Part shown: piece by piece, positions 7,117 to 13,930 of the stretch
Layout of the letters: every line of letters starts with the position of its first letter
How positions within the stretch are numbered: position 1 is the first letter of the stretch
Source of the DNA: Alphaproteobacteria bacterium
GTDB lineage: Bacteria; Pseudomonadota; Alphaproteobacteria; RF32; CAG-239
Reading direction: 5' to 3'
Assembly (NCBI GenBank): GCA_017452115.1
Contig: JAFTNB010000044.1
Span: 1-17,617 of the forward strand
Length of the DNA stretch: 17,617 nt
Made by a program: the position numbers and the translations under genes
Notes under the pieces: generated by a model
Database searches by the model: none
Seen by the model: the letters and a program-made list of their open reading frames with translations, nothing else
What the model was told of the DNA's origin: nothing

Positions 7117-7860
7117 TCATTTAAAGCTTTGAACAAGAGATCCGGATAGTAAGTACCAACCATCTATTAACACAAAAAATATTATCTTAAAAGGCATGGC
7201 AAGTACGGTTGGGGGAAGCATCATCATACCCATAGACATGAGAATTGAAGCTATGACCATATCAATAATCAAAAAAGGTATGAATATTAAAAATCCAATT
7301 TCAAAAGCTCTGCGTAATTCGCTTATCATAAAAGCCGGAATTGCAACTTTTAGAGGTGTTTCTTCAACTTTTTCAGGCTTCTTTTCTAATGAGATGTCAC
7401 TAAATAGTAATAGATCTTTTTCGCGAGTGTTTTTTATCATAAATTCTTTGATTGGAGCAGAGGCTTTTTCTAAGCCTTCCATAACTTCTATTTTTTCATC
7501 AATCATTGGTTTGATGCCCTCATCCCAAGATTTTTGTAAAACCGGCGCCATAATAAACATTGTAAGAAACAAAGCTAAAGAAATTAAAACCATATTGGGC
7601 GGGGCGGCGTTGGTGGCTAGTGCGCTGCGAGTAATGGAAAATACAACAACAATACGTGTAAAAGATGTCATCATAATGAGAATCGACGGAGCAACAGAAA
7701 GCACCGTGATTATCATAAGAACATTGAATATGCGAGCTGTGGCAGAACCATCAGGTGTGTCGGAGACATTAAGGCTTAAAGTTTGGGCGAAACTTGTGTT
7801 CGCGGTTATAATGCCTAATATGGTGATAATACTTAAATATAGGGCAATTTTTTTAATCAT
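7117..7860 (-). CDS. fliP: Flagellar type III export gate protein FliP
   Basis: FliP is one of the core membrane proteins (with FliQ and FliR) of the flagellar export gate. The 247-residue length is typical. The N-terminus has a cleavable signal peptide (residues 1-25, NTSFAQ). TSFTRIVVVFSITRSALATNAAPPNMVL at ~66-92 is followed by an acidic/charged loop at ~115-168. The FliP signature PLKVAIPAFMISELRRAFEI at 169-188 precedes the last helices, with MMMLPP at ~212-217. It overlaps the upstream fliO by 8 bases, so translation is coupled. No other flagellar gene is in the window; an isolated fliOP pair implies the rest of the flagellar set is scattered elsewhere. A non-flagellar secretion homologue (SctR) is less likely because of the fliO partner. 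Confidence 0.93.
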   Translation of the reverse strand: MIKKIALYLSIITILGIITANTSFAQTLSLNVSDTPDGSATARIFNVLMIITVLSVAPSILIMMTSFTRIVVVFSITRSALATNAAPPNMVLISLALFLTMFIMAPVLQKSWDEGIKPMIDEKIEVMEGLEKASAPIKEFMIKNTREKDLLLFSDISLEKKPEKVEETPLKVAIPAFMISELRRAFEIGFLIFIPFLIIDMVIASILMSMGMMMLPPTVLAMPFKIIFFVLIDGWYLLSGSLVQSFK

Positions 7861-8158
7861 TGGCAGCCTCTTTTTTTTCTTCTATCGCAACAGTTCGACT
7901 CTCGATTAATGTATTTCCGGAAGGAGAAAGCAAAAGTAAATGTTCTGTGTTATCTCGGCGTATCAGTACTAAAGAATTGCGTAAATCAATTCGACTGTTT
8001 TCGATTATTTCTAAACGGCGTTTGACGCGTATTTTATTAAAAATGCGATTGTTCGCGCTTTTTAGTTCGCAGTATTTTAATCCCCAGACAGTCAGAAACA
8101 ATAGTCCGAGAACAAAAATTAGAGTTAATACAGCTTTGATTATTAATGCTATTTCCAT
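7853..8158 (-). CDS. fliO: FliO-like flagellar export assembly protein
   Basis: FliO is a small membrane protein that stabilises FliP during assembly of the export gate. This one has 101 residues, with a transmembrane helix at ~5-27 (IIKAVLTLIFVLGLLFLTVWG) and then a short cytoplasmic domain. That domain contains IRVKRRLEIIENSRIDLRNSLVLIRRDNTEHLLLL, the usual FliO pattern of a basic linker and a small beta domain. FliO is poorly conserved, so the call rests on size, topology and the 8-base overlap with fliP directly downstream. AGGAAC lies about ten bases before the ATG, and a good promoter lies at 8189-8217. Confidence 0.8.
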   Translation of the reverse strand: MEIALIIKAVLTLIFVLGLLFLTVWGLKYCELKSANNRIFNKIRVKRRLEIIENSRIDLRNSLVLIRRDNTEHLLLLSPSGNTLIESRTVAIEEKKEAAND

Positions 8159-8188
8159 AAAACACAGTTCCTATCATATTTGAATGAG

Positions 8189-8217
8189 ATTATGTCAGGA
8201 TTATAAAATATAGTCAA
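8189..8217 (-). promoter_or_regulatory. Sigma-70 promoter for fliO-fliP
   Basis: On the minus strand TTGACT (8212-8217) and CATAAT (8189-8194) each match 5/6 of the consensus and are exactly 17 bases apart. The start would be near 8182, giving a leader of about 24 bases to the fliO ATG. A housekeeping-type promoter suggests that this flagellar pair need not await a flagellar sigma factor. Confidence 0.6.
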
Positions 8218-8282
8218 CAATACCAATGTAGGGTGTTAATACTATTGCCATAATGTTTTTTGTTTGATAAATCTTATTGGTG

Positions 8283-8819
8283 ATGAATGAAAAAGTAAAA
8301 AATATGGATGAAGATAAACGTACAAACTATGAGCCTTTAGCCGTAGCCAAGAATATTCGCCCTTTAATTAGAGAATTGTTGGGCAAAAAAGGAATTATGC
8401 AATTGGAAATATTGAGCCATTGGCAAGATATTGTTGGTGCCGATTTAGCCGCTTATTCGTTTCCGGAAAAAATTGAATTTAGGCAAAATGCAAAAAATGG
8501 CGGAATTGCTCATTTAATTGTTCCTTCAGGCGCCTTTGCATTAGAACTCCAACATCGTGAAAAACAGATTATCAGTAAAATTAATACCTATTTTGGATAT
8601 AATGCGGTGTGCGGTATCAGAATTCGTCAGGATGGAGAGTTCAATTTCATAGCACAAGGCAAAAAATCTGAAAAAGATAAAAATACCCCGTTGCTTGTAA
8701 ATGATGATGAAAAAAAATATATAACAGAAATAAGTTCTGAAGTTAAAGATGAAAAATTAAAAGAAATTTTAATAAAATTGGGATATAGTGTCTTTAATCA
8801 GAAAAATAAACAGCAATAA
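8283..8819 (+). CDS. dciA: DUF721 / DciA-family protein (replicative helicase operator)
   Basis: DciA loads or manages the DnaB replicative helicase in bacteria without DnaC/DnaI. The protein has about 178 residues from the ATG at 8283; upstream in-frame TTG and GTG (8277, 8280) and a downstream ATG (8304) cannot be excluded, since no clear Shine-Dalgarno is present. The DUF721 domain spans ~18-125: IRPLIRELLGKKGI, then the hallmark SHWQDIVGADLAAYSFPEKI, then a beta segment LIVPSGAFALELQHREKQII and a KINTYFG helix. The C-terminal ~55 residues are charged and variable, as in the family. A DsbA-like gene follows after 17 bases, the usual alphaproteobacterial order (mutY-DUF721-dsbA-smc), though mutY and smc are absent here. 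Confidence 0.88.
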   Translation: MNEKVKNMDEDKRTNYEPLAVAKNIRPLIRELLGKKGIMQLEILSHWQDIVGADLAAYSFPEKIEFRQNAKNGGIAHLIVPSGAFALELQHREKQIISKINTYFGYNAVCGIRIRQDGEFNFIAQGKKSEKDKNTPLLVNDDEKKYITEISSEVKDEKLKEILIKLGYSVFNQKNKQQ

Positions 8820-8836
8820 TTGGGTATAGAAATCAG

Positions 8837-9568
8837 ATGAATTTTGAACAGCTTATTAAGACAATCAGTGCGAGTATCGCAGCGGTTATTGTTTATATTT
8901 TGGCCGCAGGTTTTTATTTGGGAGCCAAAGGCTTTGTTATGGGGCCCGATGGTGTGCCCGTATTGGTTAAGGAAGCTCGAGCAAATACACAAAAAATTAA
9001 TTCTAATATCGTATTGCCGGAAGGTCGAATATTGGGCGATGTGAGTGCTCCGATTGCTATTTATGAATTTTCTTCTTTCGGTTGTTATCATTGTGCCGAA
9101 TTCCATTTGAATACTTTGCAACAAATAAAGAAAGAATATATCAATAAGGGATTGGTGAAATTGGTTTTTGTTCCTTTCCCATTGGAAGCAAAATCTATGC
9201 AGGCAACAATGATTGCAGAATGTATAAATAATGATAAATATTTTAATTTTGTTGATTTAATGTTCAAAAATCAAAGAGAATGGGGACTTTCTCGAAAAAG
9301 CGAAGATATAATTCTTCAATATGCTAAGCTTAATGGTTTGAATGAAAAACAAGCGCTATCTTGTATGAAAAATGATGAAGCGGCACAAGAAATCATAGCA
9401 AAACGTCAAATGGCAATGGATAATTTTGGTATCAGAGGAACTCCATCATTTTTGATTGCTTATAAAAATGATAGAGAAATGCGTTATGGTGCTTTGTCCT
9501 TTGATGAGGTAAAGCAAATGGTTGATACGCGGATTGAAAATAAAATTAATAAAACTGCAAAAAAATAA
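8837..9568 (+). CDS. Membrane-anchored DsbA-like thiol:disulfide oxidoreductase
   Basis: This 243-residue protein is a thioredoxin-fold disulfide oxidoreductase acting in the periplasm. An uncleaved signal anchor lies at ~9-30 (TISASIAAVIVYILAAGFYLGA). The active site is C83-Y-H-C86 within FSSFGCYHCAEFH, and the cis-Pro loop is RGTPSFL (Pro203). The helical insert between them (~120-190) is as in DsbA/DsbG-type thioredoxin_4 proteins. It follows dciA by 17 bases and is likely co-transcribed. Plausible clients include Cys-rich secreted proteins such as those at 2780 and 3662, but this is inference. No thioredoxin reductase or DsbB partner is visible. Confidence 0.9.
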   Translation: MNFEQLIKTISASIAAVIVYILAAGFYLGAKGFVMGPDGVPVLVKEARANTQKINSNIVLPEGRILGDVSAPIAIYEFSSFGCYHCAEFHLNTLQQIKKEYINKGLVKLVFVPFPLEAKSMQATMIAECINNDKYFNFVDLMFKNQREWGLSRKSEDIILQYAKLNGLNEKQALSCMKNDEAAQEIIAKRQMAMDNFGIRGTPSFLIAYKNDREMRYGALSFDEVKQMVDTRIENKINKTAKK

Positions 9569-9615
9569 TTAAGTTTTAATAAGTCAGTAACCAATTTTAG
9601 TGTATGCTTTAGCTC

Positions 9616-9918
9616 ATGAAAAAGAAACCTGATGACATAAAACAAATTGAAACTCGTATTGCGAATCTGCAAAAAAAAGAACAGCAGGTGCGTAAGCCCA
9701 AGTCAGAATCAGAAGTTGTTTTTGCAACTACAACAGGATTCCGTGTGGGTACAGAATTGTTATCCGGAGTTGTTGTGGGTGCCGGTTTGGGATATGTTGC
9801 GGATATGTATTTTAAGACGGCTCCGTGGTGTTTGATTGTTTTTTTGTTTTTAGGTTTTGCTGCTGGTTTTCTTAATGTTTATCGTTTTGTAAAAAGCGAA
9901 GAAAATAAAAAGGAGTGA
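9616..9918 (+). CDS. atpI: ATP synthase protein I (AtpI/AtpZ-like)
   Basis: AtpI helps assemble the c-ring and opens alphaproteobacterial F0 operons. The 100-residue protein has a charged, coiled N-terminus (1-35). Two transmembrane hairpin segments follow: residues ~38-62 (TTTGFRVGTELLSGVVVGAGLGY) and ~70-90 (PWCLIVFLFLGFAAGFLNVYR). The D63 region, KTAP and the closing GFxNVYR are hallmarks of the family. It lies 47 bases after the DsbA-like gene and its stop codon (9916-9918) comes five bases before the atpB start, with atpB's AGGAG overlapping its last codons. Confidence 0.9.
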   Translation: MKKKPDDIKQIETRIANLQKKEQQVRKPKSESEVVFATTTGFRVGTELLSGVVVGAGLGYVADMYFKTAPWCLIVFLFLGFAAGFLNVYRFVKSEENKKE

Positions 9919-9923
9919 GTATT

Positions 9924-10646
9924 GTGGCTGGTCCAATGGAACAATTTGAAATTAAGCCTTTGATTCCATTAGAAATTAATGTCATAAATGTAGCTTTTAC
10001 AAACTCAGCTTTATTTATGGTTTTGGCGGTGGTATCAATTGTAGTTTTGATGGGGTATTGTTTGCGCAAAAGAACAATTATCCCGTCTGTATCGCAATCT
10101 GTACCGGAAGTATTATATGAATTTGTTGCCGGATTGATTAAAGAAAATGTGGGCGCAGAAGGTTTGAAATATTTTGCTTTCATCTTTAGTTTGTTTACTT
10201 TTGTTGCTTTTGGTAATGTGTTAGGGTTGTTTCCGTTTGCTTTTACTTTTACATCTCATTTATCTGCAGTTGGTGGGTTGGCTTTGGTGGCAATGCTGTT
10301 TAATATTTGTGTTGGTGTCAAAAAACGCAAAATAGGTTATTTACGCACATTTTTACCTAAGGGTATTCCTTTAGCATTGGCGCCTTTAATTATACCAATT
10401 GAAATGATTTCTTTTTTGAGTAAGCCATTTAGCTTAACAGTCCGTTTGGTGGCTAATATGACGGTAGGACATATTATGCTTAAGATTATTGCCGGCTTTA
10501 TATTGCCATTAGGGTTGTTGGGAATTGTGCCGTTAATGTTTGATGGGTTAATTGTAGTATTTGAATTGTTTATTGCATTGTTACAGGCATTTATTTATAC
10601 CGTTTTGAGTTGTATTTATTTGGGTGATGCTTTGCATGAACATTGA
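9924..10646 (+). CDS. atpB: F0F1 ATP synthase subunit a
   Basis: Subunit a forms the proton half-channels next to the c-ring. The GTG at 9924 is preferred (AAGGAG at 9910-9915, eight bases upstream; protein MAGPMEQFEIKPLIPLEI, as in other alphaproteobacteria); a GTG at 9915 and an ATG at 9936 are alternatives. The 240-residue length is typical. Several transmembrane helices are present, and the essential Arg is R174 in SLTVRLVANMTVGH. PSVSQSVPEVLYEFVAGLI at ~54-72 and FGNVLGLFPFAFTFTSHL at ~96-113 are family motifs. It is followed by a 72-base AT-rich gap without a terminator and then atpE. Confidence 0.96.
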   Translation: MAGPMEQFEIKPLIPLEINVINVAFTNSALFMVLAVVSIVVLMGYCLRKRTIIPSVSQSVPEVLYEFVAGLIKENVGAEGLKYFAFIFSLFTFVAFGNVLGLFPFAFTFTSHLSAVGGLALVAMLFNICVGVKKRKIGYLRTFLPKGIPLALAPLIIPIEMISFLSKPFSLTVRLVANMTVGHIMLKIIAGFILPLGLLGIVPLMFDGLIVVFELFIALLQAFIYTVLSCIYLGDALHEH

Positions 10647-10718
10647 TAACTAATTTTTTAGATTTATCGTATAATTATGTATTTAGTTTTTTTATTAACT
10701 TTTTGAAAGGATGAAATT

Positions 10719-10934
10719 ATGGTTTATATCGGTGCAGGTATGTGTGCTCTTAGCATGATGGCAGCAGCGTGGGGTGTGTCTCAGATTTGGACAACAATTA
10801 TTTCTACAGTCGGTCGTAATCCTCAAGTAAAGAAAGATGTTGATCTTTACGGATGGGCCGGTTTTGCAGCGGTTGAAGCTATTGCATTGTATGCGTTGGT
10901 TGTAGCTTTGATTATGCTTACAGGTGGTGAATAA
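10719..10934 (+). CDS. atpE: F0F1 ATP synthase subunit c
   Basis: This is the proteolipid of the rotor ring: 71 residues, two transmembrane helices joined by the polar loop GRNPQVKKD (32-40). The ion-carrying carboxylate is E53 in FAAVEAIALYAL. The residue after it is Ala, without the Ser/Thr ligand set of Na+ rings, so proton coupling is expected. The first helix is odd: where most c subunits have a GxGxGxG packing motif, this one reads ALSMMAAAWGVSQIW, with several Gly replaced by Ser, Met or Ala. Strong translation signals are present (AAAGGA about eight bases before the ATG), fitting the need for many c copies. Confidence 0.95.
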   Translation: MVYIGAGMCALSMMAAAWGVSQIWTTIISTVGRNPQVKKDVDLYGWAGFAAVEAIALYALVVALIMLTGGE

Positions 10935-10952
10935 TTGGGGAGTGAGGTTTGT

Positions 10953-10984
10953 GAGCAAATCAATTAGCAGATAGTGGTTTGCTC
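10953..10984 (+). promoter_or_regulatory. Intra-operon hairpin between atpE and atpF'
   Basis: GAGCAAATC (10953-10961) pairs with GGTTTGCTC (10976-10984), nine pairs with one wobble and a 14-base loop, and no T-run follows. It sits 18 bases after the atpE stop codon and may protect the upstream mRNA or attenuate readthrough. Confidence 0.4.
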
Positions 10985-11025
10985 CGGCTTCTTCATTAAA
11001 TAAGTAATTATAGGGAGATTTAAAT

Positions 11026-11511
11026 ATGCCTCAGTTGGATCCGACATGGTATGCTTCGCAGTTTTTTTGGTTGGTAATTTGTTTCTTTGCTCTATATTAT
11101 GTTATGTCACATTTTATTGCTCCAAATATTGCTGATATTTTAGCAAAACGTCAGAATAAAATTGATGAATATATTGATAAAGCTACAGCAACTAAAAAGA
11201 AAGCGGAGGAAGCTTTGCAAAAATATCATGCGGCTTTAGATGAGGCAAATAATAAAGCTAATCAAGCATTGGAACGAACAAAAAAAGAGCTTGAAGAAGA
11301 AATTGCAGCAAGACAAAATGCAATGGTACGGAAGTTACATAAGCAAATTGAGAGTGGGGAAGAAAAAATTCGCCTAAGTAAGGAAGAAACTATGGCAAAG
11401 GTTTATGATATTTCTCAAGAATTAGCTAAAGATGTTGTAAAAAAAATCGGCGTATCAGGAATAGCTAATGAAAATTTTAAGGATATAATTAGAAAAATAG
11501 CAAAAGATTAG
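11026..11511 (+). CDS. atpF2: F0F1 ATP synthase subunit b'
   Basis: This is one of the two peripheral-stalk subunits of alphaproteobacterial and photosynthetic ATP synthases (also called atpX or atpG in places). It has 161 residues. The N-terminus MPQLDPTWYASQFFWLVICF is a very characteristic b' start, with the membrane helix at ~11-30. Then IAPNIADILAKRQNKIDEYI leads into a long charged coiled coil (~45-140). GGGAG lies about eight bases before the ATG. The stop codon overlaps the ribosome-binding site of atpF. Confidence 0.94.
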   Translation: MPQLDPTWYASQFFWLVICFFALYYVMSHFIAPNIADILAKRQNKIDEYIDKATATKKKAEEALQKYHAALDEANNKANQALERTKKELEEEIAARQNAMVRKLHKQIESGEEKIRLSKEETMAKVYDISQELAKDVVKKIGVSGIANENFKDIIRKIAKD

Positions 11512-11522
11512 GGTGAATGTAT

Positions 11523-12140
11523 ATGACGGCGATATATGAAACAACTACTCAAGGTATTGTAGAACAATCTCAAGAAATAGTTTCTGTTGCTGATAGTTCT
11601 ATAGCAGAAGAAACGGCTAATTTAGTGGAAAATGTTGTTCATACTCATCATTATGGCGCTTTTTATGAAAATCCGGAATTTTGGGTGGCAACAGCTTTTG
11701 TTATAGTTGTTATGTTAATAGCTAAACCGGTAAGCAGGTTGTTAAGTATGATGCTTAATAAGCGTATAGATATGATTGCCGGCAGAATTACAGAGGCTAA
11801 GCAGTTGAATGAAGATGCGCAGAAAATGTTAGCCGAATATGAAAAAAAATTCTTAAATGCAGAAAAGGAAGCAAAAGCCATTTTGCGTAAATCGGAAAAA
11901 GAGATTGAATTTTTGAAAGCCGAGCGTTTGAAAAAAATGGAAGATGAATTGCAAATTAAGCAGAAGGAAGCAGAACAACGTATTAATACAGCGCAAGAAA
12001 ATGCAATGAAAGAAATTACAACAATGACTTCTGAATTAACTATTCAGGCGATTAAAAATGTGTTAGTACAAAAGTTAGATAAATCAATGCAAAGCAAATT
12101 AATTGATGAATCAATAGCGGCAATTTCTAAAATTAAATAA
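11523..12140 (+). CDS. atpF: F0F1 ATP synthase subunit b
   Basis: This is the second stator-stalk subunit, linking subunit a to F1. The ATG at 11523 is favoured (AGGG at 11510, nine bases before); an ATG at 11517 is too close to it. The protein has about 205 residues. It has a ~50-residue polar N-terminal extension before the single membrane helix (~53-70, FWVATAFVIVVMLIAKPV), longer than in standard b subunits but seen in some alphaproteobacteria. A coiled coil of ~110 residues rich in Lys and Glu follows, with the usual RxxxI...A.....A motif around RIDMIAGRITEAKQL. It ends the F0 operon; F1 genes are not in the window, as expected for this class. Confidence 0.92.
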   Translation: MTAIYETTTQGIVEQSQEIVSVADSSIAEETANLVENVVHTHHYGAFYENPEFWVATAFVIVVMLIAKPVSRLLSMMLNKRIDMIAGRITEAKQLNEDAQKMLAEYEKKFLNAEKEAKAILRKSEKEIEFLKAERLKKMEDELQIKQKEAEQRINTAQENAMKEITTMTSELTIQAIKNVLVQKLDKSMQSKLIDESIAAISKIK

Positions 12141-12160
12141 GTGATTTTTAGCTTGTTAAA

Positions 12161-12192
12161 GCCGGCATTTTTTATAGGTGCCGGCATTTTTT
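12161..12192. terminator. Terminator between atpF and pheA
   Basis: GCCGGCA (12161-12167) pairs with TGCCGGC (12179-12185), followed by ATTTTTT. The 5' arm begins 20 bases after the atpF stop, and the structure overlaps the last bases of convergent pheA. The A/T flanks on the other side allow only weak use by the minus strand. Confidence 0.75.
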
Positions 12193-13027
12193 ATATTTCT
12201 CTATAAGTATGAGAGTAATAAGTACCGAGAATTTTAATATAATCAGCGAAAAAATTTAATTCTTCAAATGCATTTTTGTATGCTTGTTCTTCAGGATGAG
12301 CTTCGATTTCTGCATAAAATTGGGCAGAAACAAATTTTCCGTCGACGAGGTAACTTTCTAATTTGGTAATATTGATTCCATTAGTAGCAAAACCTCCCAG
12401 AGCCTTATATAAAGCAGCCGGAATGCTTTTTATGTGGAATACGAATGAAGTAATGAATTTTTTTCCGTCATATTCGGGTATTACATTGTTTGGTGACATA
12501 ATCAAAAAGCGGGTAGTGTTGTTGTAGGCATTCTCAATATCGGGAGCTAATATTTTTAATCCATAAATTTCAGCAGCTAAAGAAGAAGCAATTGCAGCTT
12601 GTGTATTGTCGCTTTTTTGGAGGATGTCTTCACAAGATTTGGCAGTATCAATACGAGCAATAGGTTTAATATGATGTTGTTTTAAGAAATCTGCACATTG
12701 AGCTAATGCCTGAGGATGTGAAGATGCAGAAGTAATATTTTCTAATTTGCTGTCGGGTAAGCCTAATAGTTGATGTCTAATGCGTAGAAAATATTCTCCA
12801 TTGATAAAGAGGCCAGTATCAGGAAGTAGAAAATGGACATCAGTTACACGTCCGGCATTGGAGTTTTCAACAGGTATCATAGCCAAATCGGCTTGATTGC
12901 TTTGAACTAAATTCATGGCAATTTCAAATGTATCACAAGAAATGTATTCTTGATGGGGAAAAACATTTTGGCAAGCAATGTGTGAATAAGCTCCGGCAAC
13001 GCCTTGATATGCAATTTTCATTTTCAT
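12191..13027 (-). CDS. pheA: Prephenate dehydratase
   Basis: This enzyme converts prephenate to phenylpyruvate in phenylalanine biosynthesis, in the cytoplasm. It is a monofunctional 278-residue enzyme without a chorismate mutase domain. The catalytic domain begins KIAYQGVAGAYSHIA (4-18) and contains IPVENSNAGRV (51-61). The essential Thr-Arg-Phe is TTRF at 171-174. A regulatory ACT domain runs from ~192, with AALYKALGGFATNGINITKL and then ESYLVDGKFVSAQFYAEIEAH, the alphaproteobacterial form of the Phe-binding ESRP region, so feedback inhibition by phenylalanine is likely. The ATG at 13027 has AAGGA eight bases upstream and a near-consensus promoter at 13056-13084. It is a single-gene unit convergent with the atp operon. 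Confidence 0.96.
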   Translation of the reverse strand: MKMKIAYQGVAGAYSHIACQNVFPHQEYISCDTFEIAMNLVQSNQADLAMIPVENSNAGRVTDVHFLLPDTGLFINGEYFLRIRHQLLGLPDSKLENITSASSHPQALAQCADFLKQHHIKPIARIDTAKSCEDILQKSDNTQAAIASSLAAEIYGLKILAPDIENAYNNTTRFLIMSPNNVIPEYDGKKFITSFVFHIKSIPAALYKALGGFATNGINITKLESYLVDGKFVSAQFYAEIEAHPEEQAYKNAFEELNFFADYIKILGTYYSHTYREI

Positions 13028-13055
13028 TAGTATATTCCTTTGTTTTATTTGCTTT

Positions 13056-13084
13056 AATATAAAAATAAATAATTATATTGGCAA
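13056..13084 (-). promoter_or_regulatory. Sigma-70 promoter of pheA
   Basis: On the minus strand TTGCCA (13079-13084) and TATATT (13056-13061) each match 5/6 of the consensus with a 17-base spacer. The start near 13049 gives a leader of about 22 bases. The remaining gap up to 13310 is very AT-rich; I see no gene or clear promoter for pal in it. Confidence 0.6.
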
Positions 13085-13310
13085 GCTTTAAGAATCGGAT
13101 TGATATAGAAATAAATATCTATTAAATAAAAATCTAATAATAACTTTTTGATTATTGAATTTTTTTTGAGGAGATAATTTAATATTAAATTTTAATTTTT
13201 TTGTTGTGTATGTTGCTTTTGTTGTTGAAAAATTAATTTTTATTGCTTAAGTTAGTCGTGTATTAGTTGTTTTGCAATTAAATAAAATAAACCCATATGG
13301 AGATAAAAAT

Positions 13311-13775
13311 ATGAAAAAACTTTTAAGTTTATTTTGTGCAATCGCTTTCTTGTCTGGCTGTTCTTCTTTAGGTTTTGACGGCGGTTTGTTTGGTGGTTCT
13401 GAATGTGAATCAAGAGAAGCTGCTGACTTTATGAAGAATGCAGAAGAAAATGTATTCTTTGCTTATGACAGTTCTACATTGTCTTTGGACGCTCAAGAAG
13501 TTGTTGATTCTCAAGTTAAATGGCTCAAAAAACATGAAAATGTTAATGTCGTAGTTCAAGGTTACTGCGATGAAAGAGGTACAAGAGAATATAACTTGGC
13601 TTTGGGTGAACGTCGTGCCAATGCCGTAAAGAGCTATATGGTAACTAATGGTATTGAATCAAGCCGTATTTCTACTATTTCTTATGGTAAAGAAAAACCA
13701 TTTGTATTGGGTAGTAATGAAGAAGCTTGGGCTCAGAATCGTCGTGCTGTAACTGTTGTTACCGGTCGTAAATAA
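13311..13775 (+). CDS. pal: Peptidoglycan-associated lipoprotein Pal
   Basis: Pal is an outer-membrane lipoprotein of the Tol-Pal system that binds peptidoglycan and supports envelope constriction at division. The ATG at 13311 has GGAG eight bases upstream and gives 154 residues; an upstream TTG frame extension is not credible because it would bury the signal peptide. The lipobox is LSGC with Cys17. The OmpA-C-like domain spans ~46-153: NVFFAYDSSTLS, then the meso-DAP-binding region VVQGYCDERGTREYNLALGE with Asp87 and Arg92, RRANAVKSYMV, and the closing NRRAVTVV. tolQRAB, often upstream, is not in the window; instead pheA lies divergently on the other side. Confidence 0.96.
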   Translation: MKKLLSLFCAIAFLSGCSSLGFDGGLFGGSECESREAADFMKNAEENVFFAYDSSTLSLDAQEVVDSQVKWLKKHENVNVVVQGYCDERGTREYNLALGERRANAVKSYMVTNGIESSRISTISYGKEKPFVLGSNEEAWAQNRRAVTVVTGRK

Positions 13776-13791
13776 TCTGATTTGAGATTTT

Positions 13792-13829
13792 AAAAAGGGG
13801 TGTGCTTATGAATGTACTCCCCTTTTTTT
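13792..13829 (+). terminator. Rho-independent terminator after pal
   Basis: AAAAAGGGG (13792-13800) pairs with CCCC plus T-run (13819-13827), with a partly paired interior and seven T in all. It lies 16 bases after the pal stop codon and separates pal from cpoB. Confidence 0.85.
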
Positions 13830-13864
13830 GTTGTTTGATGGTGTGGGCAGGTGAAAGTTTGCGC

Positions 13865-13893
13865 TTGAGATTGAAAACTATTTATTTTAGTAT
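13865..13893 (+). promoter_or_regulatory. Possible cpoB-tilS promoter
   Basis: TTGAGA (13865-13870) and TAGTAT (13888-13893) are 17 bases apart; an alternative -10 TATATT overlaps at 13891-13896. A separate promoter is expected because a terminator closes pal upstream. Confidence 0.35.
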
Positions 13894-13930
13894 ATTTCAT
13901 GTTTTATGGTTAACCTAAAGGCAAGTTGAA

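Noticed and set aside
7196..7909. Plus-strand open frame opposite fliP
   Set aside because: Antisense of a clear fliP; composition reflects mirrored hydrophobic codons.
13272..13310. Upstream TTG extension of pal
   Set aside because: It would place 13 residues before a textbook lipoprotein signal; GGAG supports the ATG at 13311.
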